The notes: generated by a model from the letters alone, not told the origin. DNA of 64,000 nt from Methanobacterium sp. (GCA_018263005.1 JADFDH010000003.1:1-64000); one strand, 5' to 3'; shown: positions 46,114-55,553, counted from the first letter of the stretch. Numbers and translations are program-made.

Positions 46114-47061
46114 TTAAATTACAGCTATGGCCCAGTAGACAAATATCCACCAGAATATCACCCATATTATGCTTCTGATAATTGGTTTTTTTCCATATTC
46201 CAGTTTCTTTAGTTTGTTTCCAATATTCCAACTAAGTATGAGTAGAATTATTAGCAATAAGGTGTTTAATATTCCCACAATATTTAAGGGGTCTTTGTAC
46301 ATCACATAGAACCAGACTATGGTGGTGATAATTAAACCGGTCCACATAACGGGTCTTAAATGGATGCTAACTTTTGCTGTTATTTTGGTTAATTCCTCTG
46401 ATTTCCTGGATTTAAGAAGCATGTAGAACTGGACCATTATGGTTCCCAGTGCTAGTATGATCCCTAAGAATTGGAAGAATAATAGGGTAACTGGTTTACC
46501 GAATATTTGTTCTTTTAATAATGGTATGGTAACTACGGCAGCTAATGATTCATCTATTGGAAATGATTCTATTTCTCCCACTGCTATACTGTATTTACCC
46601 TGGTTTTTTGCGTTGAAAACTTTAATATAATAAGTGCCTGCGGTTAAATCTTGGCGAACTTCCGGCCCTTTAAGGTAATAATCTCCACCGAATTCCTCAA
46701 AATAGGTTTCCCAAGTGCTATTGGTTCCGTTTATAGTTATTATGGTGTTACCTGAGGAATCTAATACTTCGGCTGAGATATAGTCTGGGGGTATGCCAGG
46801 ACTGGCCGGTACCAGTAAGTTGAGATAGAATTTGAAAGGTTTATCCGAAGTTATTTTATAGTAATTAGGTTGCCCTTGGAGTTGTCCATAGAACGCCTGG
46901 GAAATTTCTGGATCTGTAATTAGTATGGCGTTTGATATGGACTGTTTAGTTCCAGAATCCAATCGGGGTTGATGTGCTGCTACTATAGAAACTGTAGCCA
47001 GTAAAAAAATTAAAATGAAAATCAATATTCCTGTTTTATTAGGTTTTTCATGGTTTGACAT
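46114..47061 (-). CDS. Membrane protein with extracytoplasmic beta domain
   Basis: 315 residues: signal/anchor helix (about 11-29), an outside domain rich in strands (about 35-175; QAFYGQLQGQPNYYKI, AGTYYIKVFNAKNQGKYSIAVG, resembling pre-peptidase or PPC-like C-terminal domains), then four hydrophobic helices (about 195-315). The domain pattern with TYYIKVFN suggests ligand binding outside the cell. Family not identified. Confidence 0.72.
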   Translation of the reverse strand: MSNHEKPNKTGILIFILIFLLATVSIVAAHQPRLDSGTKQSISNAILITDPEISQAFYGQLQGQPNYYKITSDKPFKFYLNLLVPASPGIPPDYISAEVLDSSGNTIITINGTNSTWETYFEEFGGDYYLKGPEVRQDLTAGTYYIKVFNAKNQGKYSIAVGEIESFPIDESLAAVVTIPLLKEQIFGKPVTLLFFQFLGIILALGTIMVQFYMLLKSRKSEELTKITAKVSIHLRPVMWTGLIITTIVWFYVMYKDPLNIVGILNTLLLIILLILSWNIGNKLKKLEYGKKPIIRSIIWVIFWWIFVYWAIAVI

Positions 47062-47221
47062 GTATAATATATTATGTCTTTTCAGATATTAAAAACTAAA
47101 ACAAAAATTTGTTTTATTAATACAACAAAATAGTTTTTATTAATTAAAAAAATGGATTTAATATGGAAAATTTTTTTATTAAACATAATACAAATATTAA
47201 AAAAAGTCTAACAGGTGCCAA

Positions 47222-48259
47222 ATGACAGACACTCCACTGAAGATATATAGATTCATACCATTAGTGCTATTACTTCTATGTCTAACCTATGGACTATTTA
47301 TTATAAGCTATAATAATCCGGACAGCTTCATCGCAGGACATATTGTTATATTTTTAGGAATGGTATGCTTCACCCTATTTTGCCTTTCATCGATTATCAC
47401 TATTCAGATAATCTATGATGGTAAAGAATTTGATAATATCATTTATCCTGCATTAGGTTTTATCTCGGCTAGTATTACCATCCTTTATGGTATTTTTCTC
47501 TATAACCATGATATAGTGTATTATAAAGTTGCGGGGCATAATGTACTGGGACTGGGACTGATCTGTTTATGTATTGCTACTGAGACCATAATATGTACTA
47601 AATTCAATATAATCAGAGAAAACAACAATTTAAAATCAGATCCAACTCAGGCAAATTTTTCTAAAAATCAAAGCAGATTATTGATTCTTATACCAATTAT
47701 AGCGGTGATAATAGGATGGGCCTGGGCTATCTATTTAATAATGTACCCTGATGTGAATGATAACTTCATCCCAGGACATGTTATGGCTGGAATGGCCATG
47801 ATCTGCACCTGTGTCCTGGCAGCAGTGGTAACTTCAATTAAACAGATCAAAAACTCTTACCTAGATATTGATAAAAAAATATGGCCAGGATTAGCCTTTA
47901 CTATGGGATTTATCAGTCTATTATGGGGTTTGATCCTGTTGATCATGGATAAAAATCCAGCTACCTACCTATCACCAGGGTTTATCCTCATAGGTATTTC
48001 CTGTGTTTGTTTCAGTATATTCAGCAAATTATTACTGGTTTCACGATCCTGGCGATATGAATTTAGATATATTCAGTCAGTACCTTTTATATCCTTATTC
48101 CTGGTCCTAATATGTTTTTCTTTATCATTTTTTCTTTTTCAGGGTGCGGTGAATGATATAAATATTTATATACCTGCCAGAGTATTGGTTGGACTGGGTT
48201 CTGTATGTTTATCATTATTTGCCGTTATTAATATTGTAGAAATATCAAAGGTTAGGTGA
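47222..48259 (+). CDS. YhiM-like (DUF2776) membrane protein
   Basis: 345 residues with ten hydrophobic helices in a repeated layout: the AGHxxxGxxxxC pattern recurs (AGHIVIFLGMVC, AGHNVLGLGLIC, PGHVMAGMAMIC), ending in ARVLVGLGSVCLSLFAVINI. This closely follows what I remember of Escherichia coli YhiM, linked to acid and osmotic stress. Here it lies six bases before a DUF2254-like membrane gene. Family match is from memory of the pattern; function in an archaeon is unknown. Confidence 0.78.
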   Translation: MTDTPLKIYRFIPLVLLLLCLTYGLFIISYNNPDSFIAGHIVIFLGMVCFTLFCLSSIITIQIIYDGKEFDNIIYPALGFISASITILYGIFLYNHDIVYYKVAGHNVLGLGLICLCIATETIICTKFNIIRENNNLKSDPTQANFSKNQSRLLILIPIIAVIIGWAWAIYLIMYPDVNDNFIPGHVMAGMAMICTCVLAAVVTSIKQIKNSYLDIDKKIWPGLAFTMGFISLLWGLILLIMDKNPATYLSPGFILIGISCVCFSIFSKLLLVSRSWRYEFRYIQSVPFISLFLVLICFSLSFFLFQGAVNDINIYIPARVLVGLGSVCLSLFAVINIVEISKVR

Positions 48260-48265
48260 CTCTGT

Positions 48266-49468
48266 ATGGTTATTGATATTATAATTGGACGTTATAATAA
48301 CATAAAGAACGAATGGATGCGTACATTAATATTTTACTTGGTATTGTATGGGGTGGTGATAATTCCCTTTTATTTAATGTTCTACCAATATCATCTGTTA
48401 GACACCGATATTAACAGCGCATATTATATGCTTAACACCCTAATTGAAAGTCTGGCATCTGTTTTAGCAATTGTGATTACTTTAAGTTTAATCGCCGCCC
48501 AATTAGCTTCATCTGCATCAACCAGGGTGCTGGTTATCTTTAGAAAATCTCCTGATCTTTGGATTCTGATAACCATCTACATAATAGCCATCATCTATGC
48601 TTTATCTGTGTTGTATATCATTGACGTTCCCCGACTTTCTGAGTTACAGTGGCATCTTTCATTCATATACTTCATAAGTGTGTTCGCCTTCGCAGCTTTA
48701 ATCCCCTATATTTGGGATGTTCTGATGTTGATGAACCCCGAAAAGGTGATAGTGAAATTAGGTGAGGAAATTACCAAAGATTCTATATTAATAGCCATTG
48801 AAAAAGAATCAGGAAACATAGAATACACCCCCGGACCAATTCAACCCCTTATAGATATGATGAACAATGCTCTGTTAAAATATCAGGTTAGCATATTCCG
48901 GATAGGGTTGGAAACCCTTGAAAAAGGAATATTGAATATTTTAGAGGAAGGGATGAGTTATGAAGAAGAAATAGAAATTTCAAATTATCTATTCATCAAT
49001 CATCTCGATAGGATCGCCAAGATATCCCTTAAAAATAAAAACGTAGTATCATCCTCCGCATTAACAAAAAGCATATATAAAATCAGTGAATTCGCTATAG
49101 ATGCTGATCAAAAATTCATCTATGGTTATTCCATAAATTTAATAGGTGATATGGGTATAAGAGCATCGAAACAAACCATGAATTATCCTGTCAGTAACTG
49201 TCTGGTTTATCTGGGACAATTAGGATTGCAGGCAATGGCGGATGATCAAAATAGAAACCAAAAATATATTCTTTATCTAGTTTTAACTTCAATCCAATCC
49301 ATATTTGAAGAAGCTTTATTACAGGATAAAGTATTTGCAGAGTTTATTTTAAGCTTTAAGTCCGGTATTCTCGAAGGATTAAGAGAAAAAATAATAGAAT
49401 CCGCTGATGAAGAACTGATTAGAATTTTAAATACTCATTTAGATAATATTAAAAATCTTAAATATTAA
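48266..49468 (+). CDS. DUF2254-like membrane protein
   Basis: 400 residues. Four N-terminal hydrophobic helices (about 18-150) include LASVLAIVITLSLIAAQLAS, like the opening of DUF2254 proteins. The C-terminal ~240 residues are soluble, helical and charged. It follows the YhiM-like gene by six bases and is probably co-transcribed. Start ATG 48266. Family assignment is moderate and function unknown. Confidence 0.68.
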   Translation: MVIDIIIGRYNNIKNEWMRTLIFYLVLYGVVIIPFYLMFYQYHLLDTDINSAYYMLNTLIESLASVLAIVITLSLIAAQLASSASTRVLVIFRKSPDLWILITIYIIAIIYALSVLYIIDVPRLSELQWHLSFIYFISVFAFAALIPYIWDVLMLMNPEKVIVKLGEEITKDSILIAIEKESGNIEYTPGPIQPLIDMMNNALLKYQVSIFRIGLETLEKGILNILEEGMSYEEEIEISNYLFINHLDRIAKISLKNKNVVSSSALTKSIYKISEFAIDADQKFIYGYSINLIGDMGIRASKQTMNYPVSNCLVYLGQLGLQAMADDQNRNQKYILYLVLTSIQSIFEEALLQDKVFAEFILSFKSGILEGLREKIIESADEELIRILNTHLDNIKNLKY

Positions 49469-49543
49469 ACAAATATGTTATATACACTAAAATTGAATCA
49501 TAATATTAATTTAATGAATTAAAGAAAAATCTAATAAATTAAC

Positions 49544-50236
49544 ATGAATATTTACAAATTAGCCTATAAAAATCTCCGAAGAAACTGGTGGAGGAATTTA
49601 AGCACTATTTTACGTATTGCCTTTGGAGTTATCATATTCTTAGTACTGGTTGGTTCGGGTATTGGAATTACAACAGTACTCGGTGTTGAACAGGGTGATA
49701 ATGCCCTGGTATCTGATGAGGCTAATAATAAGAGCCAGGTTTTAATCAGCACCCTGGGAACTGTTAATAACACCATCAATACATTTTTAGGTCCTGAATT
49801 ATCTAATTCACCTGTGGCAAATGGTATCAGAACCATCATAAGGAATATGATATCCCTGATTGATATATTGGCCAGTATTATATTTTTAGTAGGTGTATTC
49901 GGCATTAATTATGCTATGGATATGAATTTAACCGAACGGGAAAGGGAGATTGGTTTATTGAAATCATTGGGTTTCAATATTAATCAAATTATGAAGAGTT
50001 TGATTTTAGAGTCTGGATTTTATGGATTTTTAGGAGCGATAATCGGCACAGTTCTGGTTTTATTAGGTGTCATCATCCTCTCGGGGCTGTTGAAAATAGA
50101 GCTTTTTTCGGTAGCCATGCCCTTCTGGTTACCAATTCTAGCCGTCACCTTAACCACCCTCTTCAGTTCTTTACTTCCCTTATATTCTATCTGGTTCCAT
50201 GCTCATAAAGATCCGGTGGAGGCTCTGAGAATATGA
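49544..50236 (+). CDS. Compact FtsX-like ABC permease
   Basis: 230 residues, much shorter than the ~380 usual for MacB-type permeases. It keeps the N-terminal helix (LRRNWWRNLSTILRIAFGV), three C-terminal helices and the family hallmarks EREREIGLLKSLGF and DPVEALRI at the end, but the outside domain is cut to about 65 residues. The stop overlaps the ATPase start by four bases (ATGA), so translation is coupled. It may sense or transmit rather than move a large substrate. Confidence 0.82.
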   Translation: MNIYKLAYKNLRRNWWRNLSTILRIAFGVIIFLVLVGSGIGITTVLGVEQGDNALVSDEANNKSQVLISTLGTVNNTINTFLGPELSNSPVANGIRTIIRNMISLIDILASIIFLVGVFGINYAMDMNLTEREREIGLLKSLGFNINQIMKSLILESGFYGFLGAIIGTVLVLLGVIILSGLLKIELFSVAMPFWLPILAVTLTTLFSSLLPLYSIWFHAHKDPVEALRI

Positions 50237-50871
50237 CTTTGGAACTACAGAGGGTTACTAAAACATATGAACAGGGAGGTATCAGTAAAGATGCCTTAAA
50301 GGAAGTAACTTTAAAAATAAAGAATGATTCCTTTAATTTAATCATCGGCCCCTCTGGTTCGGGTAAAAGCACCCTAATCAGTATAGCCAGTTTACTCAAC
50401 ACCATAACTAGTGGAGAAATTCTAATTAATGGAAATGAAACATCCAACCTCAGTGAGAATGAAAAGTACCATATTCGCAGAGATGAGATAGGAATAATAT
50501 ATCAGAGAGAAAATCTATTTCCCTATTTGAATGTGCTGGAAAATGTTACTCTTTCCCAGATTACAAATGATAAAGAATATGCCGGGGGATTATTAAATAA
50601 GATAGGCCTAGAAGAAAGTGATAAATTCCCTGATGAAATCCCAGCATTTGATCAGCAAAGAACAGCTTTGGCCCAGGCACTGATCAATAAACCCAGCATT
50701 ATACTGGCAGATGAACCAACTGGAGAATTAAATTACAGTGAAACTCGAGAATATATGAGTATATTAAAAAGATCAACAAAAGATTGCGCTGTACTAGTGG
50801 TTTCCAATAATTCTATTCTTGAGGAATTCTTTGATAATATCTATTTTTTAAATTTAGGAAGATTAAAATAG
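50233..50871 (+). CDS. ABC ATPase with degenerate signature and H-loop
   Basis: 212 residues. Walker A GPSGSGKST (39-47) and Walker B IILADEPTGELN (156-167) are intact, but the signature position reads IPAFDQQRTALAQAL instead of LSGGExQRxAIARAL and the H-loop reads VVSNN instead of VTHD. Loss of both makes ordinary ATP hydrolysis doubtful; it might bind ATP as a switch. Overlaps the upstream compact permease by four bases. The C-terminus lies inside a 29-bp tandem repeat. Confidence 0.85.
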   Translation: MTLELQRVTKTYEQGGISKDALKEVTLKIKNDSFNLIIGPSGSGKSTLISIASLLNTITSGEILINGNETSNLSENEKYHIRRDEIGIIYQRENLFPYLNVLENVTLSQITNDKEYAGGLLNKIGLEESDKFPDEIPAFDQQRTALAQALINKPSIILADEPTGELNYSETREYMSILKRSTKDCAVLVVSNNSILEEFFDNIYFLNLGRLK

Positions 50872-51014
50872 TCTTATTAAGTGAATTAAGGTTAAATTAT
50901 TCTATTTAAGTGAATTAAGATTAAAATATTCTTATTAAGTGGATTAAGGTTAAAATAGTCTTATTAGTGAATTAAGGTTAAAATATTCTATTTAAGTGAA
51001 GATAGATTAAATAG
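50861..51014 (+). repeat. 29-bp tandem repeat, five copies plus a partial
   Basis: Five abutting copies of about 28-30 bp (consensus GTTAAAATATTCTTATTAAGTGAATTAAG) begin inside the last codons of the degenerate ATPase gene and run into the spacer; a sixth is partial. No spacers separate copies, so it is not CRISPR. It may be a protein-binding array or a slippage product. Confidence 0.8.
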
Positions 51015-51126
51015 GCTTACCTGGAATTTGAATTATTATTATTTTTTAATAACATTAAATAGTTAGTAATCAATAAGTAACTTTTAAGTAGTAGTGTACC
51101 TTTATTAAATATGAGGGAGGTGTTGA

Positions 51127-51714
51127 ATGAAAGATGATAATAATTTAGAATCAATATCCAATACACCAGATAATCCAGATGTAATGGTTAAATGGAGTTG
51201 GCCAGGGCATGCTTCTATAATAGAGGTAGTATATGATTCTTTACCAGAGGATGTTAAAAATAATTTGGTTTTAGAAGCAATGAAGGATGGATCAAATGAT
51301 CCTGATGAAAAATTCAAGGACACTGCATCCCATCATTACCCAGCCAGTTACAAGAAAGCCATACAGTGGTTGGATGATGGTAAGCTGAACTATGAAACTG
51401 AGAACTTTAAAAGGGCAAGTTACTGTTTCGGAGTAGCCTCCCATTACATCAGCGATACCTTTTCAGCTCCTCATTGTGTTAGTAAAGAGTCTGGTAAGGA
51501 CCATCATAATTTTGAAATAATAAATGATCAATACACTCCTACAGCACAAATAGTAAGCGGAGATCTGGACACTCTGATGCAAAATGGAATCCAACAGGGA
51601 AAAAATGATTGGAAGAAGTGGAAAAAAACCAAGGATCTTTCCTTACCACATTCTGAAGCTGATATAGGGGCTTCCGTAGCATTAACTGCTATAAAAAATG
51701 TATTATCTCCCTAA
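51127..51714 (+). CDS. Zinc-dependent phospholipase C / P1-nuclease-fold protein
   Basis: 195 residues after GGGAGGTG. It shows the metal-site pattern of the PLC/S1-P1 nuclease fold: WSWPGH near the N-terminus, DTASHH, then ASHYISDTFSAPH with H-x3-D-x5-H spacing, and DHHNFE with H-x3-E. These match the zinc ligands of Bacillus-type phospholipase C. No signal peptide is visible, unlike secreted homologues, so it may act inside the cell. Archaeal phospholipids, phosphodiesters or nucleic acids are possible substrates. Confidence 0.8.
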   Translation: MKDDNNLESISNTPDNPDVMVKWSWPGHASIIEVVYDSLPEDVKNNLVLEAMKDGSNDPDEKFKDTASHHYPASYKKAIQWLDDGKLNYETENFKRASYCFGVASHYISDTFSAPHCVSKESGKDHHNFEIINDQYTPTAQIVSGDLDTLMQNGIQQGKNDWKKWKKTKDLSLPHSEADIGASVALTAIKNVLSP

Positions 51715-51799
51715 TTAAAAAGAATTGAATAATAAAGTTCCTTGTTAAAAATCAATTTTATCATGAAAAAACTTAGGGATTTTATTAATATTCCCCGTC

Positions 51800-52549
51800 T
51801 TATCTAATCTTCCCAACAGGAGCGGCGTAGATAACGAACTCTTCTTCACCATCCAACTGAAGTAATTCATCGAAGTACTCCTGATCATATGCTCCTATTG
51901 CACAGGTACCTGCTCCTATGGCTTCACAGGCCAGATAAAGATTTTGACCTACATGACCGGCGTCCATGGCAATCACCTTATGAGAGTCCAACCCATATCT
52001 CCATTCCATACGGTAAGGTATGGCTGTCCATATGAACATAACCGCAGAATTTCCAGTGAAGAATTGATCAAATGAAGCTTTTATAATTTTTTCTCTTAGA
52101 TTTTCCTCTGCAAATTCCATTACCAGTTCATGGGTCAGGGGTAAGTATCGATATATCCCCGGATCTAAGTTTTCTACATTGAAAACTGCTAGATAAGTCT
52201 CTAATGCATGTCTACAGCCAGCCGACGGTACGTTGCGGAAACCATGTCCCCCTGCTATGTAACGGATTCCCTGGACAGACCATAGGAGGAAAGATAGTTC
52301 AGTAAGATCAACTGCTTCACCAGTATATTTACGCCTGCTTTCACGATTTCTGATAGCTTCAGAGAGTTTTAATGGAAAAATCTCTGTCCAATTGAGAGAT
52401 TTTAATTTTATCATTTCAGAATCAGGAGAGTATGGTTTCTCCAGAGGTGGAGCGGGCAATCCCCTGCTTTGGTCGGTTTGGGAAAAATCTATGGTCTTTC
52501 GAATGCTGTCCTTTAAAAAGTTTCGATATCTTTTTAATTCTTGATCCAT
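51800..52549 (-). CDS. SagB-type nitroreductase-fold oxidoreductase
   Basis: 249 residues. FMN-binding nitroreductase fold: RESRRKYTGEAVDLTELSFLL, PSAGCRHALETYLAV, MDAGHVGQNLYLACEAIG, and a closing EFVIYAAPVGKI. The SagB subgroup often oxidises azolines in thiazole/oxazole-modified peptides, but no cyclodehydratase or precursor peptide lies nearby, so it is probably a stand-alone FMN-dependent reductase or dehydrogenase. Single gene, divergent from the channel gene. Confidence 0.85.
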   Translation of the reverse strand: MDQELKRYRNFLKDSIRKTIDFSQTDQSRGLPAPPLEKPYSPDSEMIKLKSLNWTEIFPLKLSEAIRNRESRRKYTGEAVDLTELSFLLWSVQGIRYIAGGHGFRNVPSAGCRHALETYLAVFNVENLDPGIYRYLPLTHELVMEFAEENLREKIIKASFDQFFTGNSAVMFIWTAIPYRMEWRYGLDSHKVIAMDAGHVGQNLYLACEAIGAGTCAIGAYDQEYFDELLQLDGEEEFVIYAAPVGKIR

Positions 52550-52691
52550 CTCTACTCTTCCTAAAAAGCTTTATTATCTATATATTATTTTGTTCTTGGT
52601 TTCTAATATTTATTGGCCTCATTGAATTGGATAACTACTTAATAAATTTTATATAACCATAGGGCCAATTTAAAACAGAGAGGGAGGACAC

Positions 52692-53759
52692 ATGTCAAAT
52701 GATGATAATGATTCTAAGTCAAGAATGCTCACCATATGGACTGTTGTTTTAATTTTATGTATTGTAATTGTAGGTGGTTTTCTTACCTGGTTCAGTTACA
52801 AAAACACCCAGGATGAACTTTCCAATATAGCAGATCAAATCGACCCTAATAAGATAGAATTAGGGTTCACAGCAGAGGATTATAATATTCCTGCCAGTGC
52901 TGAACAGGTCACCACAGGAGTATACATCGATCGTATTAAATCCATATCCTTAAAGGATAATATATGGACTGTTGATTTCTATATATGGTTTAAATGGACT
53001 GGAAACTTAGATCCGGGAGAGAACTTCCAGGTTGTAGATGGGAGTATAGATAAAAAAGAAGCTATTTTAAATACAACTAAGGGAAGCGAAGAATACGCCC
53101 TCTATAAGGTCACTGCTACCATTACTAAAAAATTTGACATGTTCCGTTTCCCAGAAGATGAACAGTTCTTAACCATTGATATTCAGGATAAACAGTTGGG
53201 CAGGGATAAACTGATATATATACCAGATAATACATCATCCAAAGTGGGACCTGAAGTTAATATACCCGGTTATACCGTTAATACTTTGAAGATGGTTGAA
53301 AAACCATTTTATTATAATACTACCATGGGTAATCCTGACTCCAACAGCACCACCTACTCTCAATTAAGAACAGGCATATTCCTAACCCGAGAAGATCTTA
53401 CAGTCTTATTCATATCATTAATAGGCATATTCATAGGAGTATTCGCTGCTATAATGTCACTACTCATAATATCTTTCCAGGGAAGGTTTTCTATGGAAGG
53501 AAGTGCTATGTTCGTAGGTATAACTAATATGGTGCTAATCACCAATTTAGCCCCTACAGGAACAGTAACTGTTGGCCATTTAATAACTGCATTTGGCTTA
53601 TTTATAATAGCACTCTGTCTTTTTGAATCAGCTATATCATTAAGCTATAATAAACAGAATATGACAGATTTAGCTCGTAGATTGGACCTTAGAACTTTAT
53701 CTATTTTAGCTATAGGATTTATTGCAGTAGTGGTAGCTATTATGGTGGTGGCCTGGTAA
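52692..53759 (+). CDS. Probable pentameric ligand-gated ion channel
   Basis: 355 residues. An N-terminal anchor helix (12-32) is followed by an outside beta domain (about 60-232) and four helices (237-261, 271-288, 295-316, 333-355). VYIDRIKSISLKDNIWTVDF with YIWFKWTG matches the first strands of Cys-loop-type ligand-binding domains, and RFPEDEQFLTIDI (152-164) matches the FPxDxQ part of the Cys-loop, without the cysteines, as in bacterial GLIC/ELIC-like channels. GAGAGGGAGGAC precedes ATG 52692. Followed 54 bases on by a substrate-binding protein of an ABC importer. Confidence 0.62.
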   Translation: MSNDDNDSKSRMLTIWTVVLILCIVIVGGFLTWFSYKNTQDELSNIADQIDPNKIELGFTAEDYNIPASAEQVTTGVYIDRIKSISLKDNIWTVDFYIWFKWTGNLDPGENFQVVDGSIDKKEAILNTTKGSEEYALYKVTATITKKFDMFRFPEDEQFLTIDIQDKQLGRDKLIYIPDNTSSKVGPEVNIPGYTVNTLKMVEKPFYYNTTMGNPDSNSTTYSQLRTGIFLTREDLTVLFISLIGIFIGVFAAIMSLLIISFQGRFSMEGSAMFVGITNMVLITNLAPTGTVTVGHLITAFGLFIIALCLFESAISLSYNKQNMTDLARRLDLRTLSILAIGFIAVVVAIMVVAW

Positions 53760-53813
53760 AAATGGAGAATAGATAAATATCAAAAATAATAATCTATTTT
53801 AGGAGATAATTAA

Positions 53814-54770
53814 ATGAAACCCAAATTAATAGCCATATTCATCTTGATGGTTGCCTTTGTATGTTTAGTTTCCGGATATTATTATATAGAATCATCAAAC
53901 ACTCCCCAGGACATAACAGTAGCCTATATACCCAGCGATCATGAAGCTGCTTTTATGGTGGGCCAAGCCAAGAACAGTTACAGTGAAGCTGGTCTAAAGG
54001 TTAAAAGTGTGCAGATGTCCACAGGGTCCAGTATAATTTCCGCAGCTGCCAGTGGAGATATAGATATAGGATATGTAGGTCTGGTACCAGCCCTTCAGGG
54101 TATAAGCACTGGAGTACCAATAAAGATAGTCGCTGCAGTTAATCTGGATGGTAGTGGTATTGTGGTAGAACCAGATTCTAAAATAACCAGTATACCTGAT
54201 TTGAAGGGTAAAAAAGTAGCCAGTCCGGGGGTAACCTCCATACAACAAGTCCTATTACTTTATGAACTGCAAAAATATAATATGACAGCATCTGACCTGG
54301 ATATTCTCTCTGTTAATATCTTCATGATTCCTAATACATTAGCATCCAATAAGGTGGATGCTTACATCGCTTATGAACCATTCGTATCCCTATCACCTTA
54401 TCGTAATATGGGAAAGGTTCTGATGTACTCGGAACAGATAATGCCAGGCCATCCCTGCTGTGTGATCATCGCCCGACAGGACTTCATTGACCAACACCCC
54501 CAGGAATTACAGAAGTTCCTGGATATACATAAAAACAACACAGAATACATAAACAATAACCGTAACGAAACAGCCTATCTCATATCAAAGGAGATGACCA
54601 CCAACCCCGATTTAGAACAGATAGCCTTAACACATGTGGTTTTTGTATATAAAGTTGATAAGGCCTTTCAGGATAATGTGATGAATTTCCTTAAGATAGA
54701 ACAGGAATTAGGGGTTATGAAGAAGAACTTAACAGTGGAACAAATCTTCGATACTCGATTTTTAGGATAA
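53814..54770 (+). CDS. ABC importer substrate-binding protein, SsuA/TauA/NMT1-like
   Basis: 318 residues. N-terminal signal/anchor (about 1-27) followed by a type-2 periplasmic-binding fold: TVAYIPSDHEAAFMV, VQMSTGSSIISAAASGDIDIGYVG, DLKGKKVASPGVTS and AYIAYEP are standard for the SsuA/TauA/nitrate group. Operon with permease (21 bases on) and ATPase. Ligand likely a sulfonate or similar small anion, but thiamine-precursor and other ligands occur in the family. Confidence 0.88.
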   Translation: MKPKLIAIFILMVAFVCLVSGYYYIESSNTPQDITVAYIPSDHEAAFMVGQAKNSYSEAGLKVKSVQMSTGSSIISAAASGDIDIGYVGLVPALQGISTGVPIKIVAAVNLDGSGIVVEPDSKITSIPDLKGKKVASPGVTSIQQVLLLYELQKYNMTASDLDILSVNIFMIPNTLASNKVDAYIAYEPFVSLSPYRNMGKVLMYSEQIMPGHPCCVIIARQDFIDQHPQELQKFLDIHKNNTEYINNNRNETAYLISKEMTTNPDLEQIALTHVVFVYKVDKAFQDNVMNFLKIEQELGVMKKNLTVEQIFDTRFLG

Positions 54771-54791
54771 AAAAAGAGAATAGGTGACTAA

Positions 54792-55529
54792 ATGAATAAA
54801 ACCATAAAAGCTTTGATATTACCAATAATAATCATAATCATATGGGCTATACTAACTACTTATACAGGGATAATACCTTCATATCTAATTCCCAGCCCAT
54901 CAGCAGTTTGGGTAGCTTTTGAAAATCTTTTAATGAATGGTTCACTCATTACAGATACTATAAGCACTCTCACCCGGGTATTTCTAGGGTTTATTATAGC
55001 AGCAATAGTTGCCATACCAGTAGGAATACTACTGGGCTGGTCTAAAAATGCAGATGAACTATCCAAATATGTAATAGGGGTTTTACGTCCCATACCACCC
55101 ATAGCCTGGATACCATTCGCTATCCTCTGGTTTGGGGTGGGTTTAGGTTCAGCTATTTTTATAATATTCCTAGGAAGTGTATTCCCCATTCTAATAAATA
55201 CGGCTGATGGTGTGAAGAGAACAGATAAAGTTTATACAGAATCCGCTTACACCTTAGGAGCGAACCAGTTACAGACTCTGATCAAGGTAGTGGTGCCTTC
55301 TGCACTGCCCAATATAATCACCGGTCTTAAAGTGGGTATTGGGATAGGTCTTATGTGTACCGTGGCCGCGGAGATGATAGGATCCAGTAATGGTCTGGGC
55401 TATCTAATATTAACCGCCACCAGCATGCTGGACAGTGCCAGTGCCATAGTGGGTATGCTGACCATAGGATTGATCGGTTTAGGATTTGATTATATGTTTA
55501 GAAGAGCGGAGAGGAAGATAAACTGGTAA
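54792..55529 (+). CDS. ABC importer permease, SsuC/TauC-like
   Basis: 245 residues, about six helices, with the family LRPIPPIAWIPFAILWFG and the EAA loop (YTESAYTLGANQLQTLIKV, followed by PSALPNIITGLKVGIG). Middle gene of the three-gene importer; AATAGGTGACTAA precedes ATG 54792. Confidence 0.9.
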   Translation: MNKTIKALILPIIIIIIWAILTTYTGIIPSYLIPSPSAVWVAFENLLMNGSLITDTISTLTRVFLGFIIAAIVAIPVGILLGWSKNADELSKYVIGVLRPIPPIAWIPFAILWFGVGLGSAIFIIFLGSVFPILINTADGVKRTDKVYTESAYTLGANQLQTLIKVVVPSALPNIITGLKVGIGIGLMCTVAAEMIGSSNGLGYLILTATSMLDSASAIVGMLTIGLIGLGFDYMFRRAERKINW

Positions 55530-55553
55530 TTAGATATCTGTGGGTGATTAAAA

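Noticed and set aside
50861..51014. CRISPR array
   Set aside because: The 28-30-bp copies abut with no unique spacers and no cas gene is in the window.
51800..52549. Thiazole/oxazole-modified peptide cluster around the SagB-like gene
   Set aside because: No cyclodehydratase, precursor peptide or dedicated exporter gene nearby.
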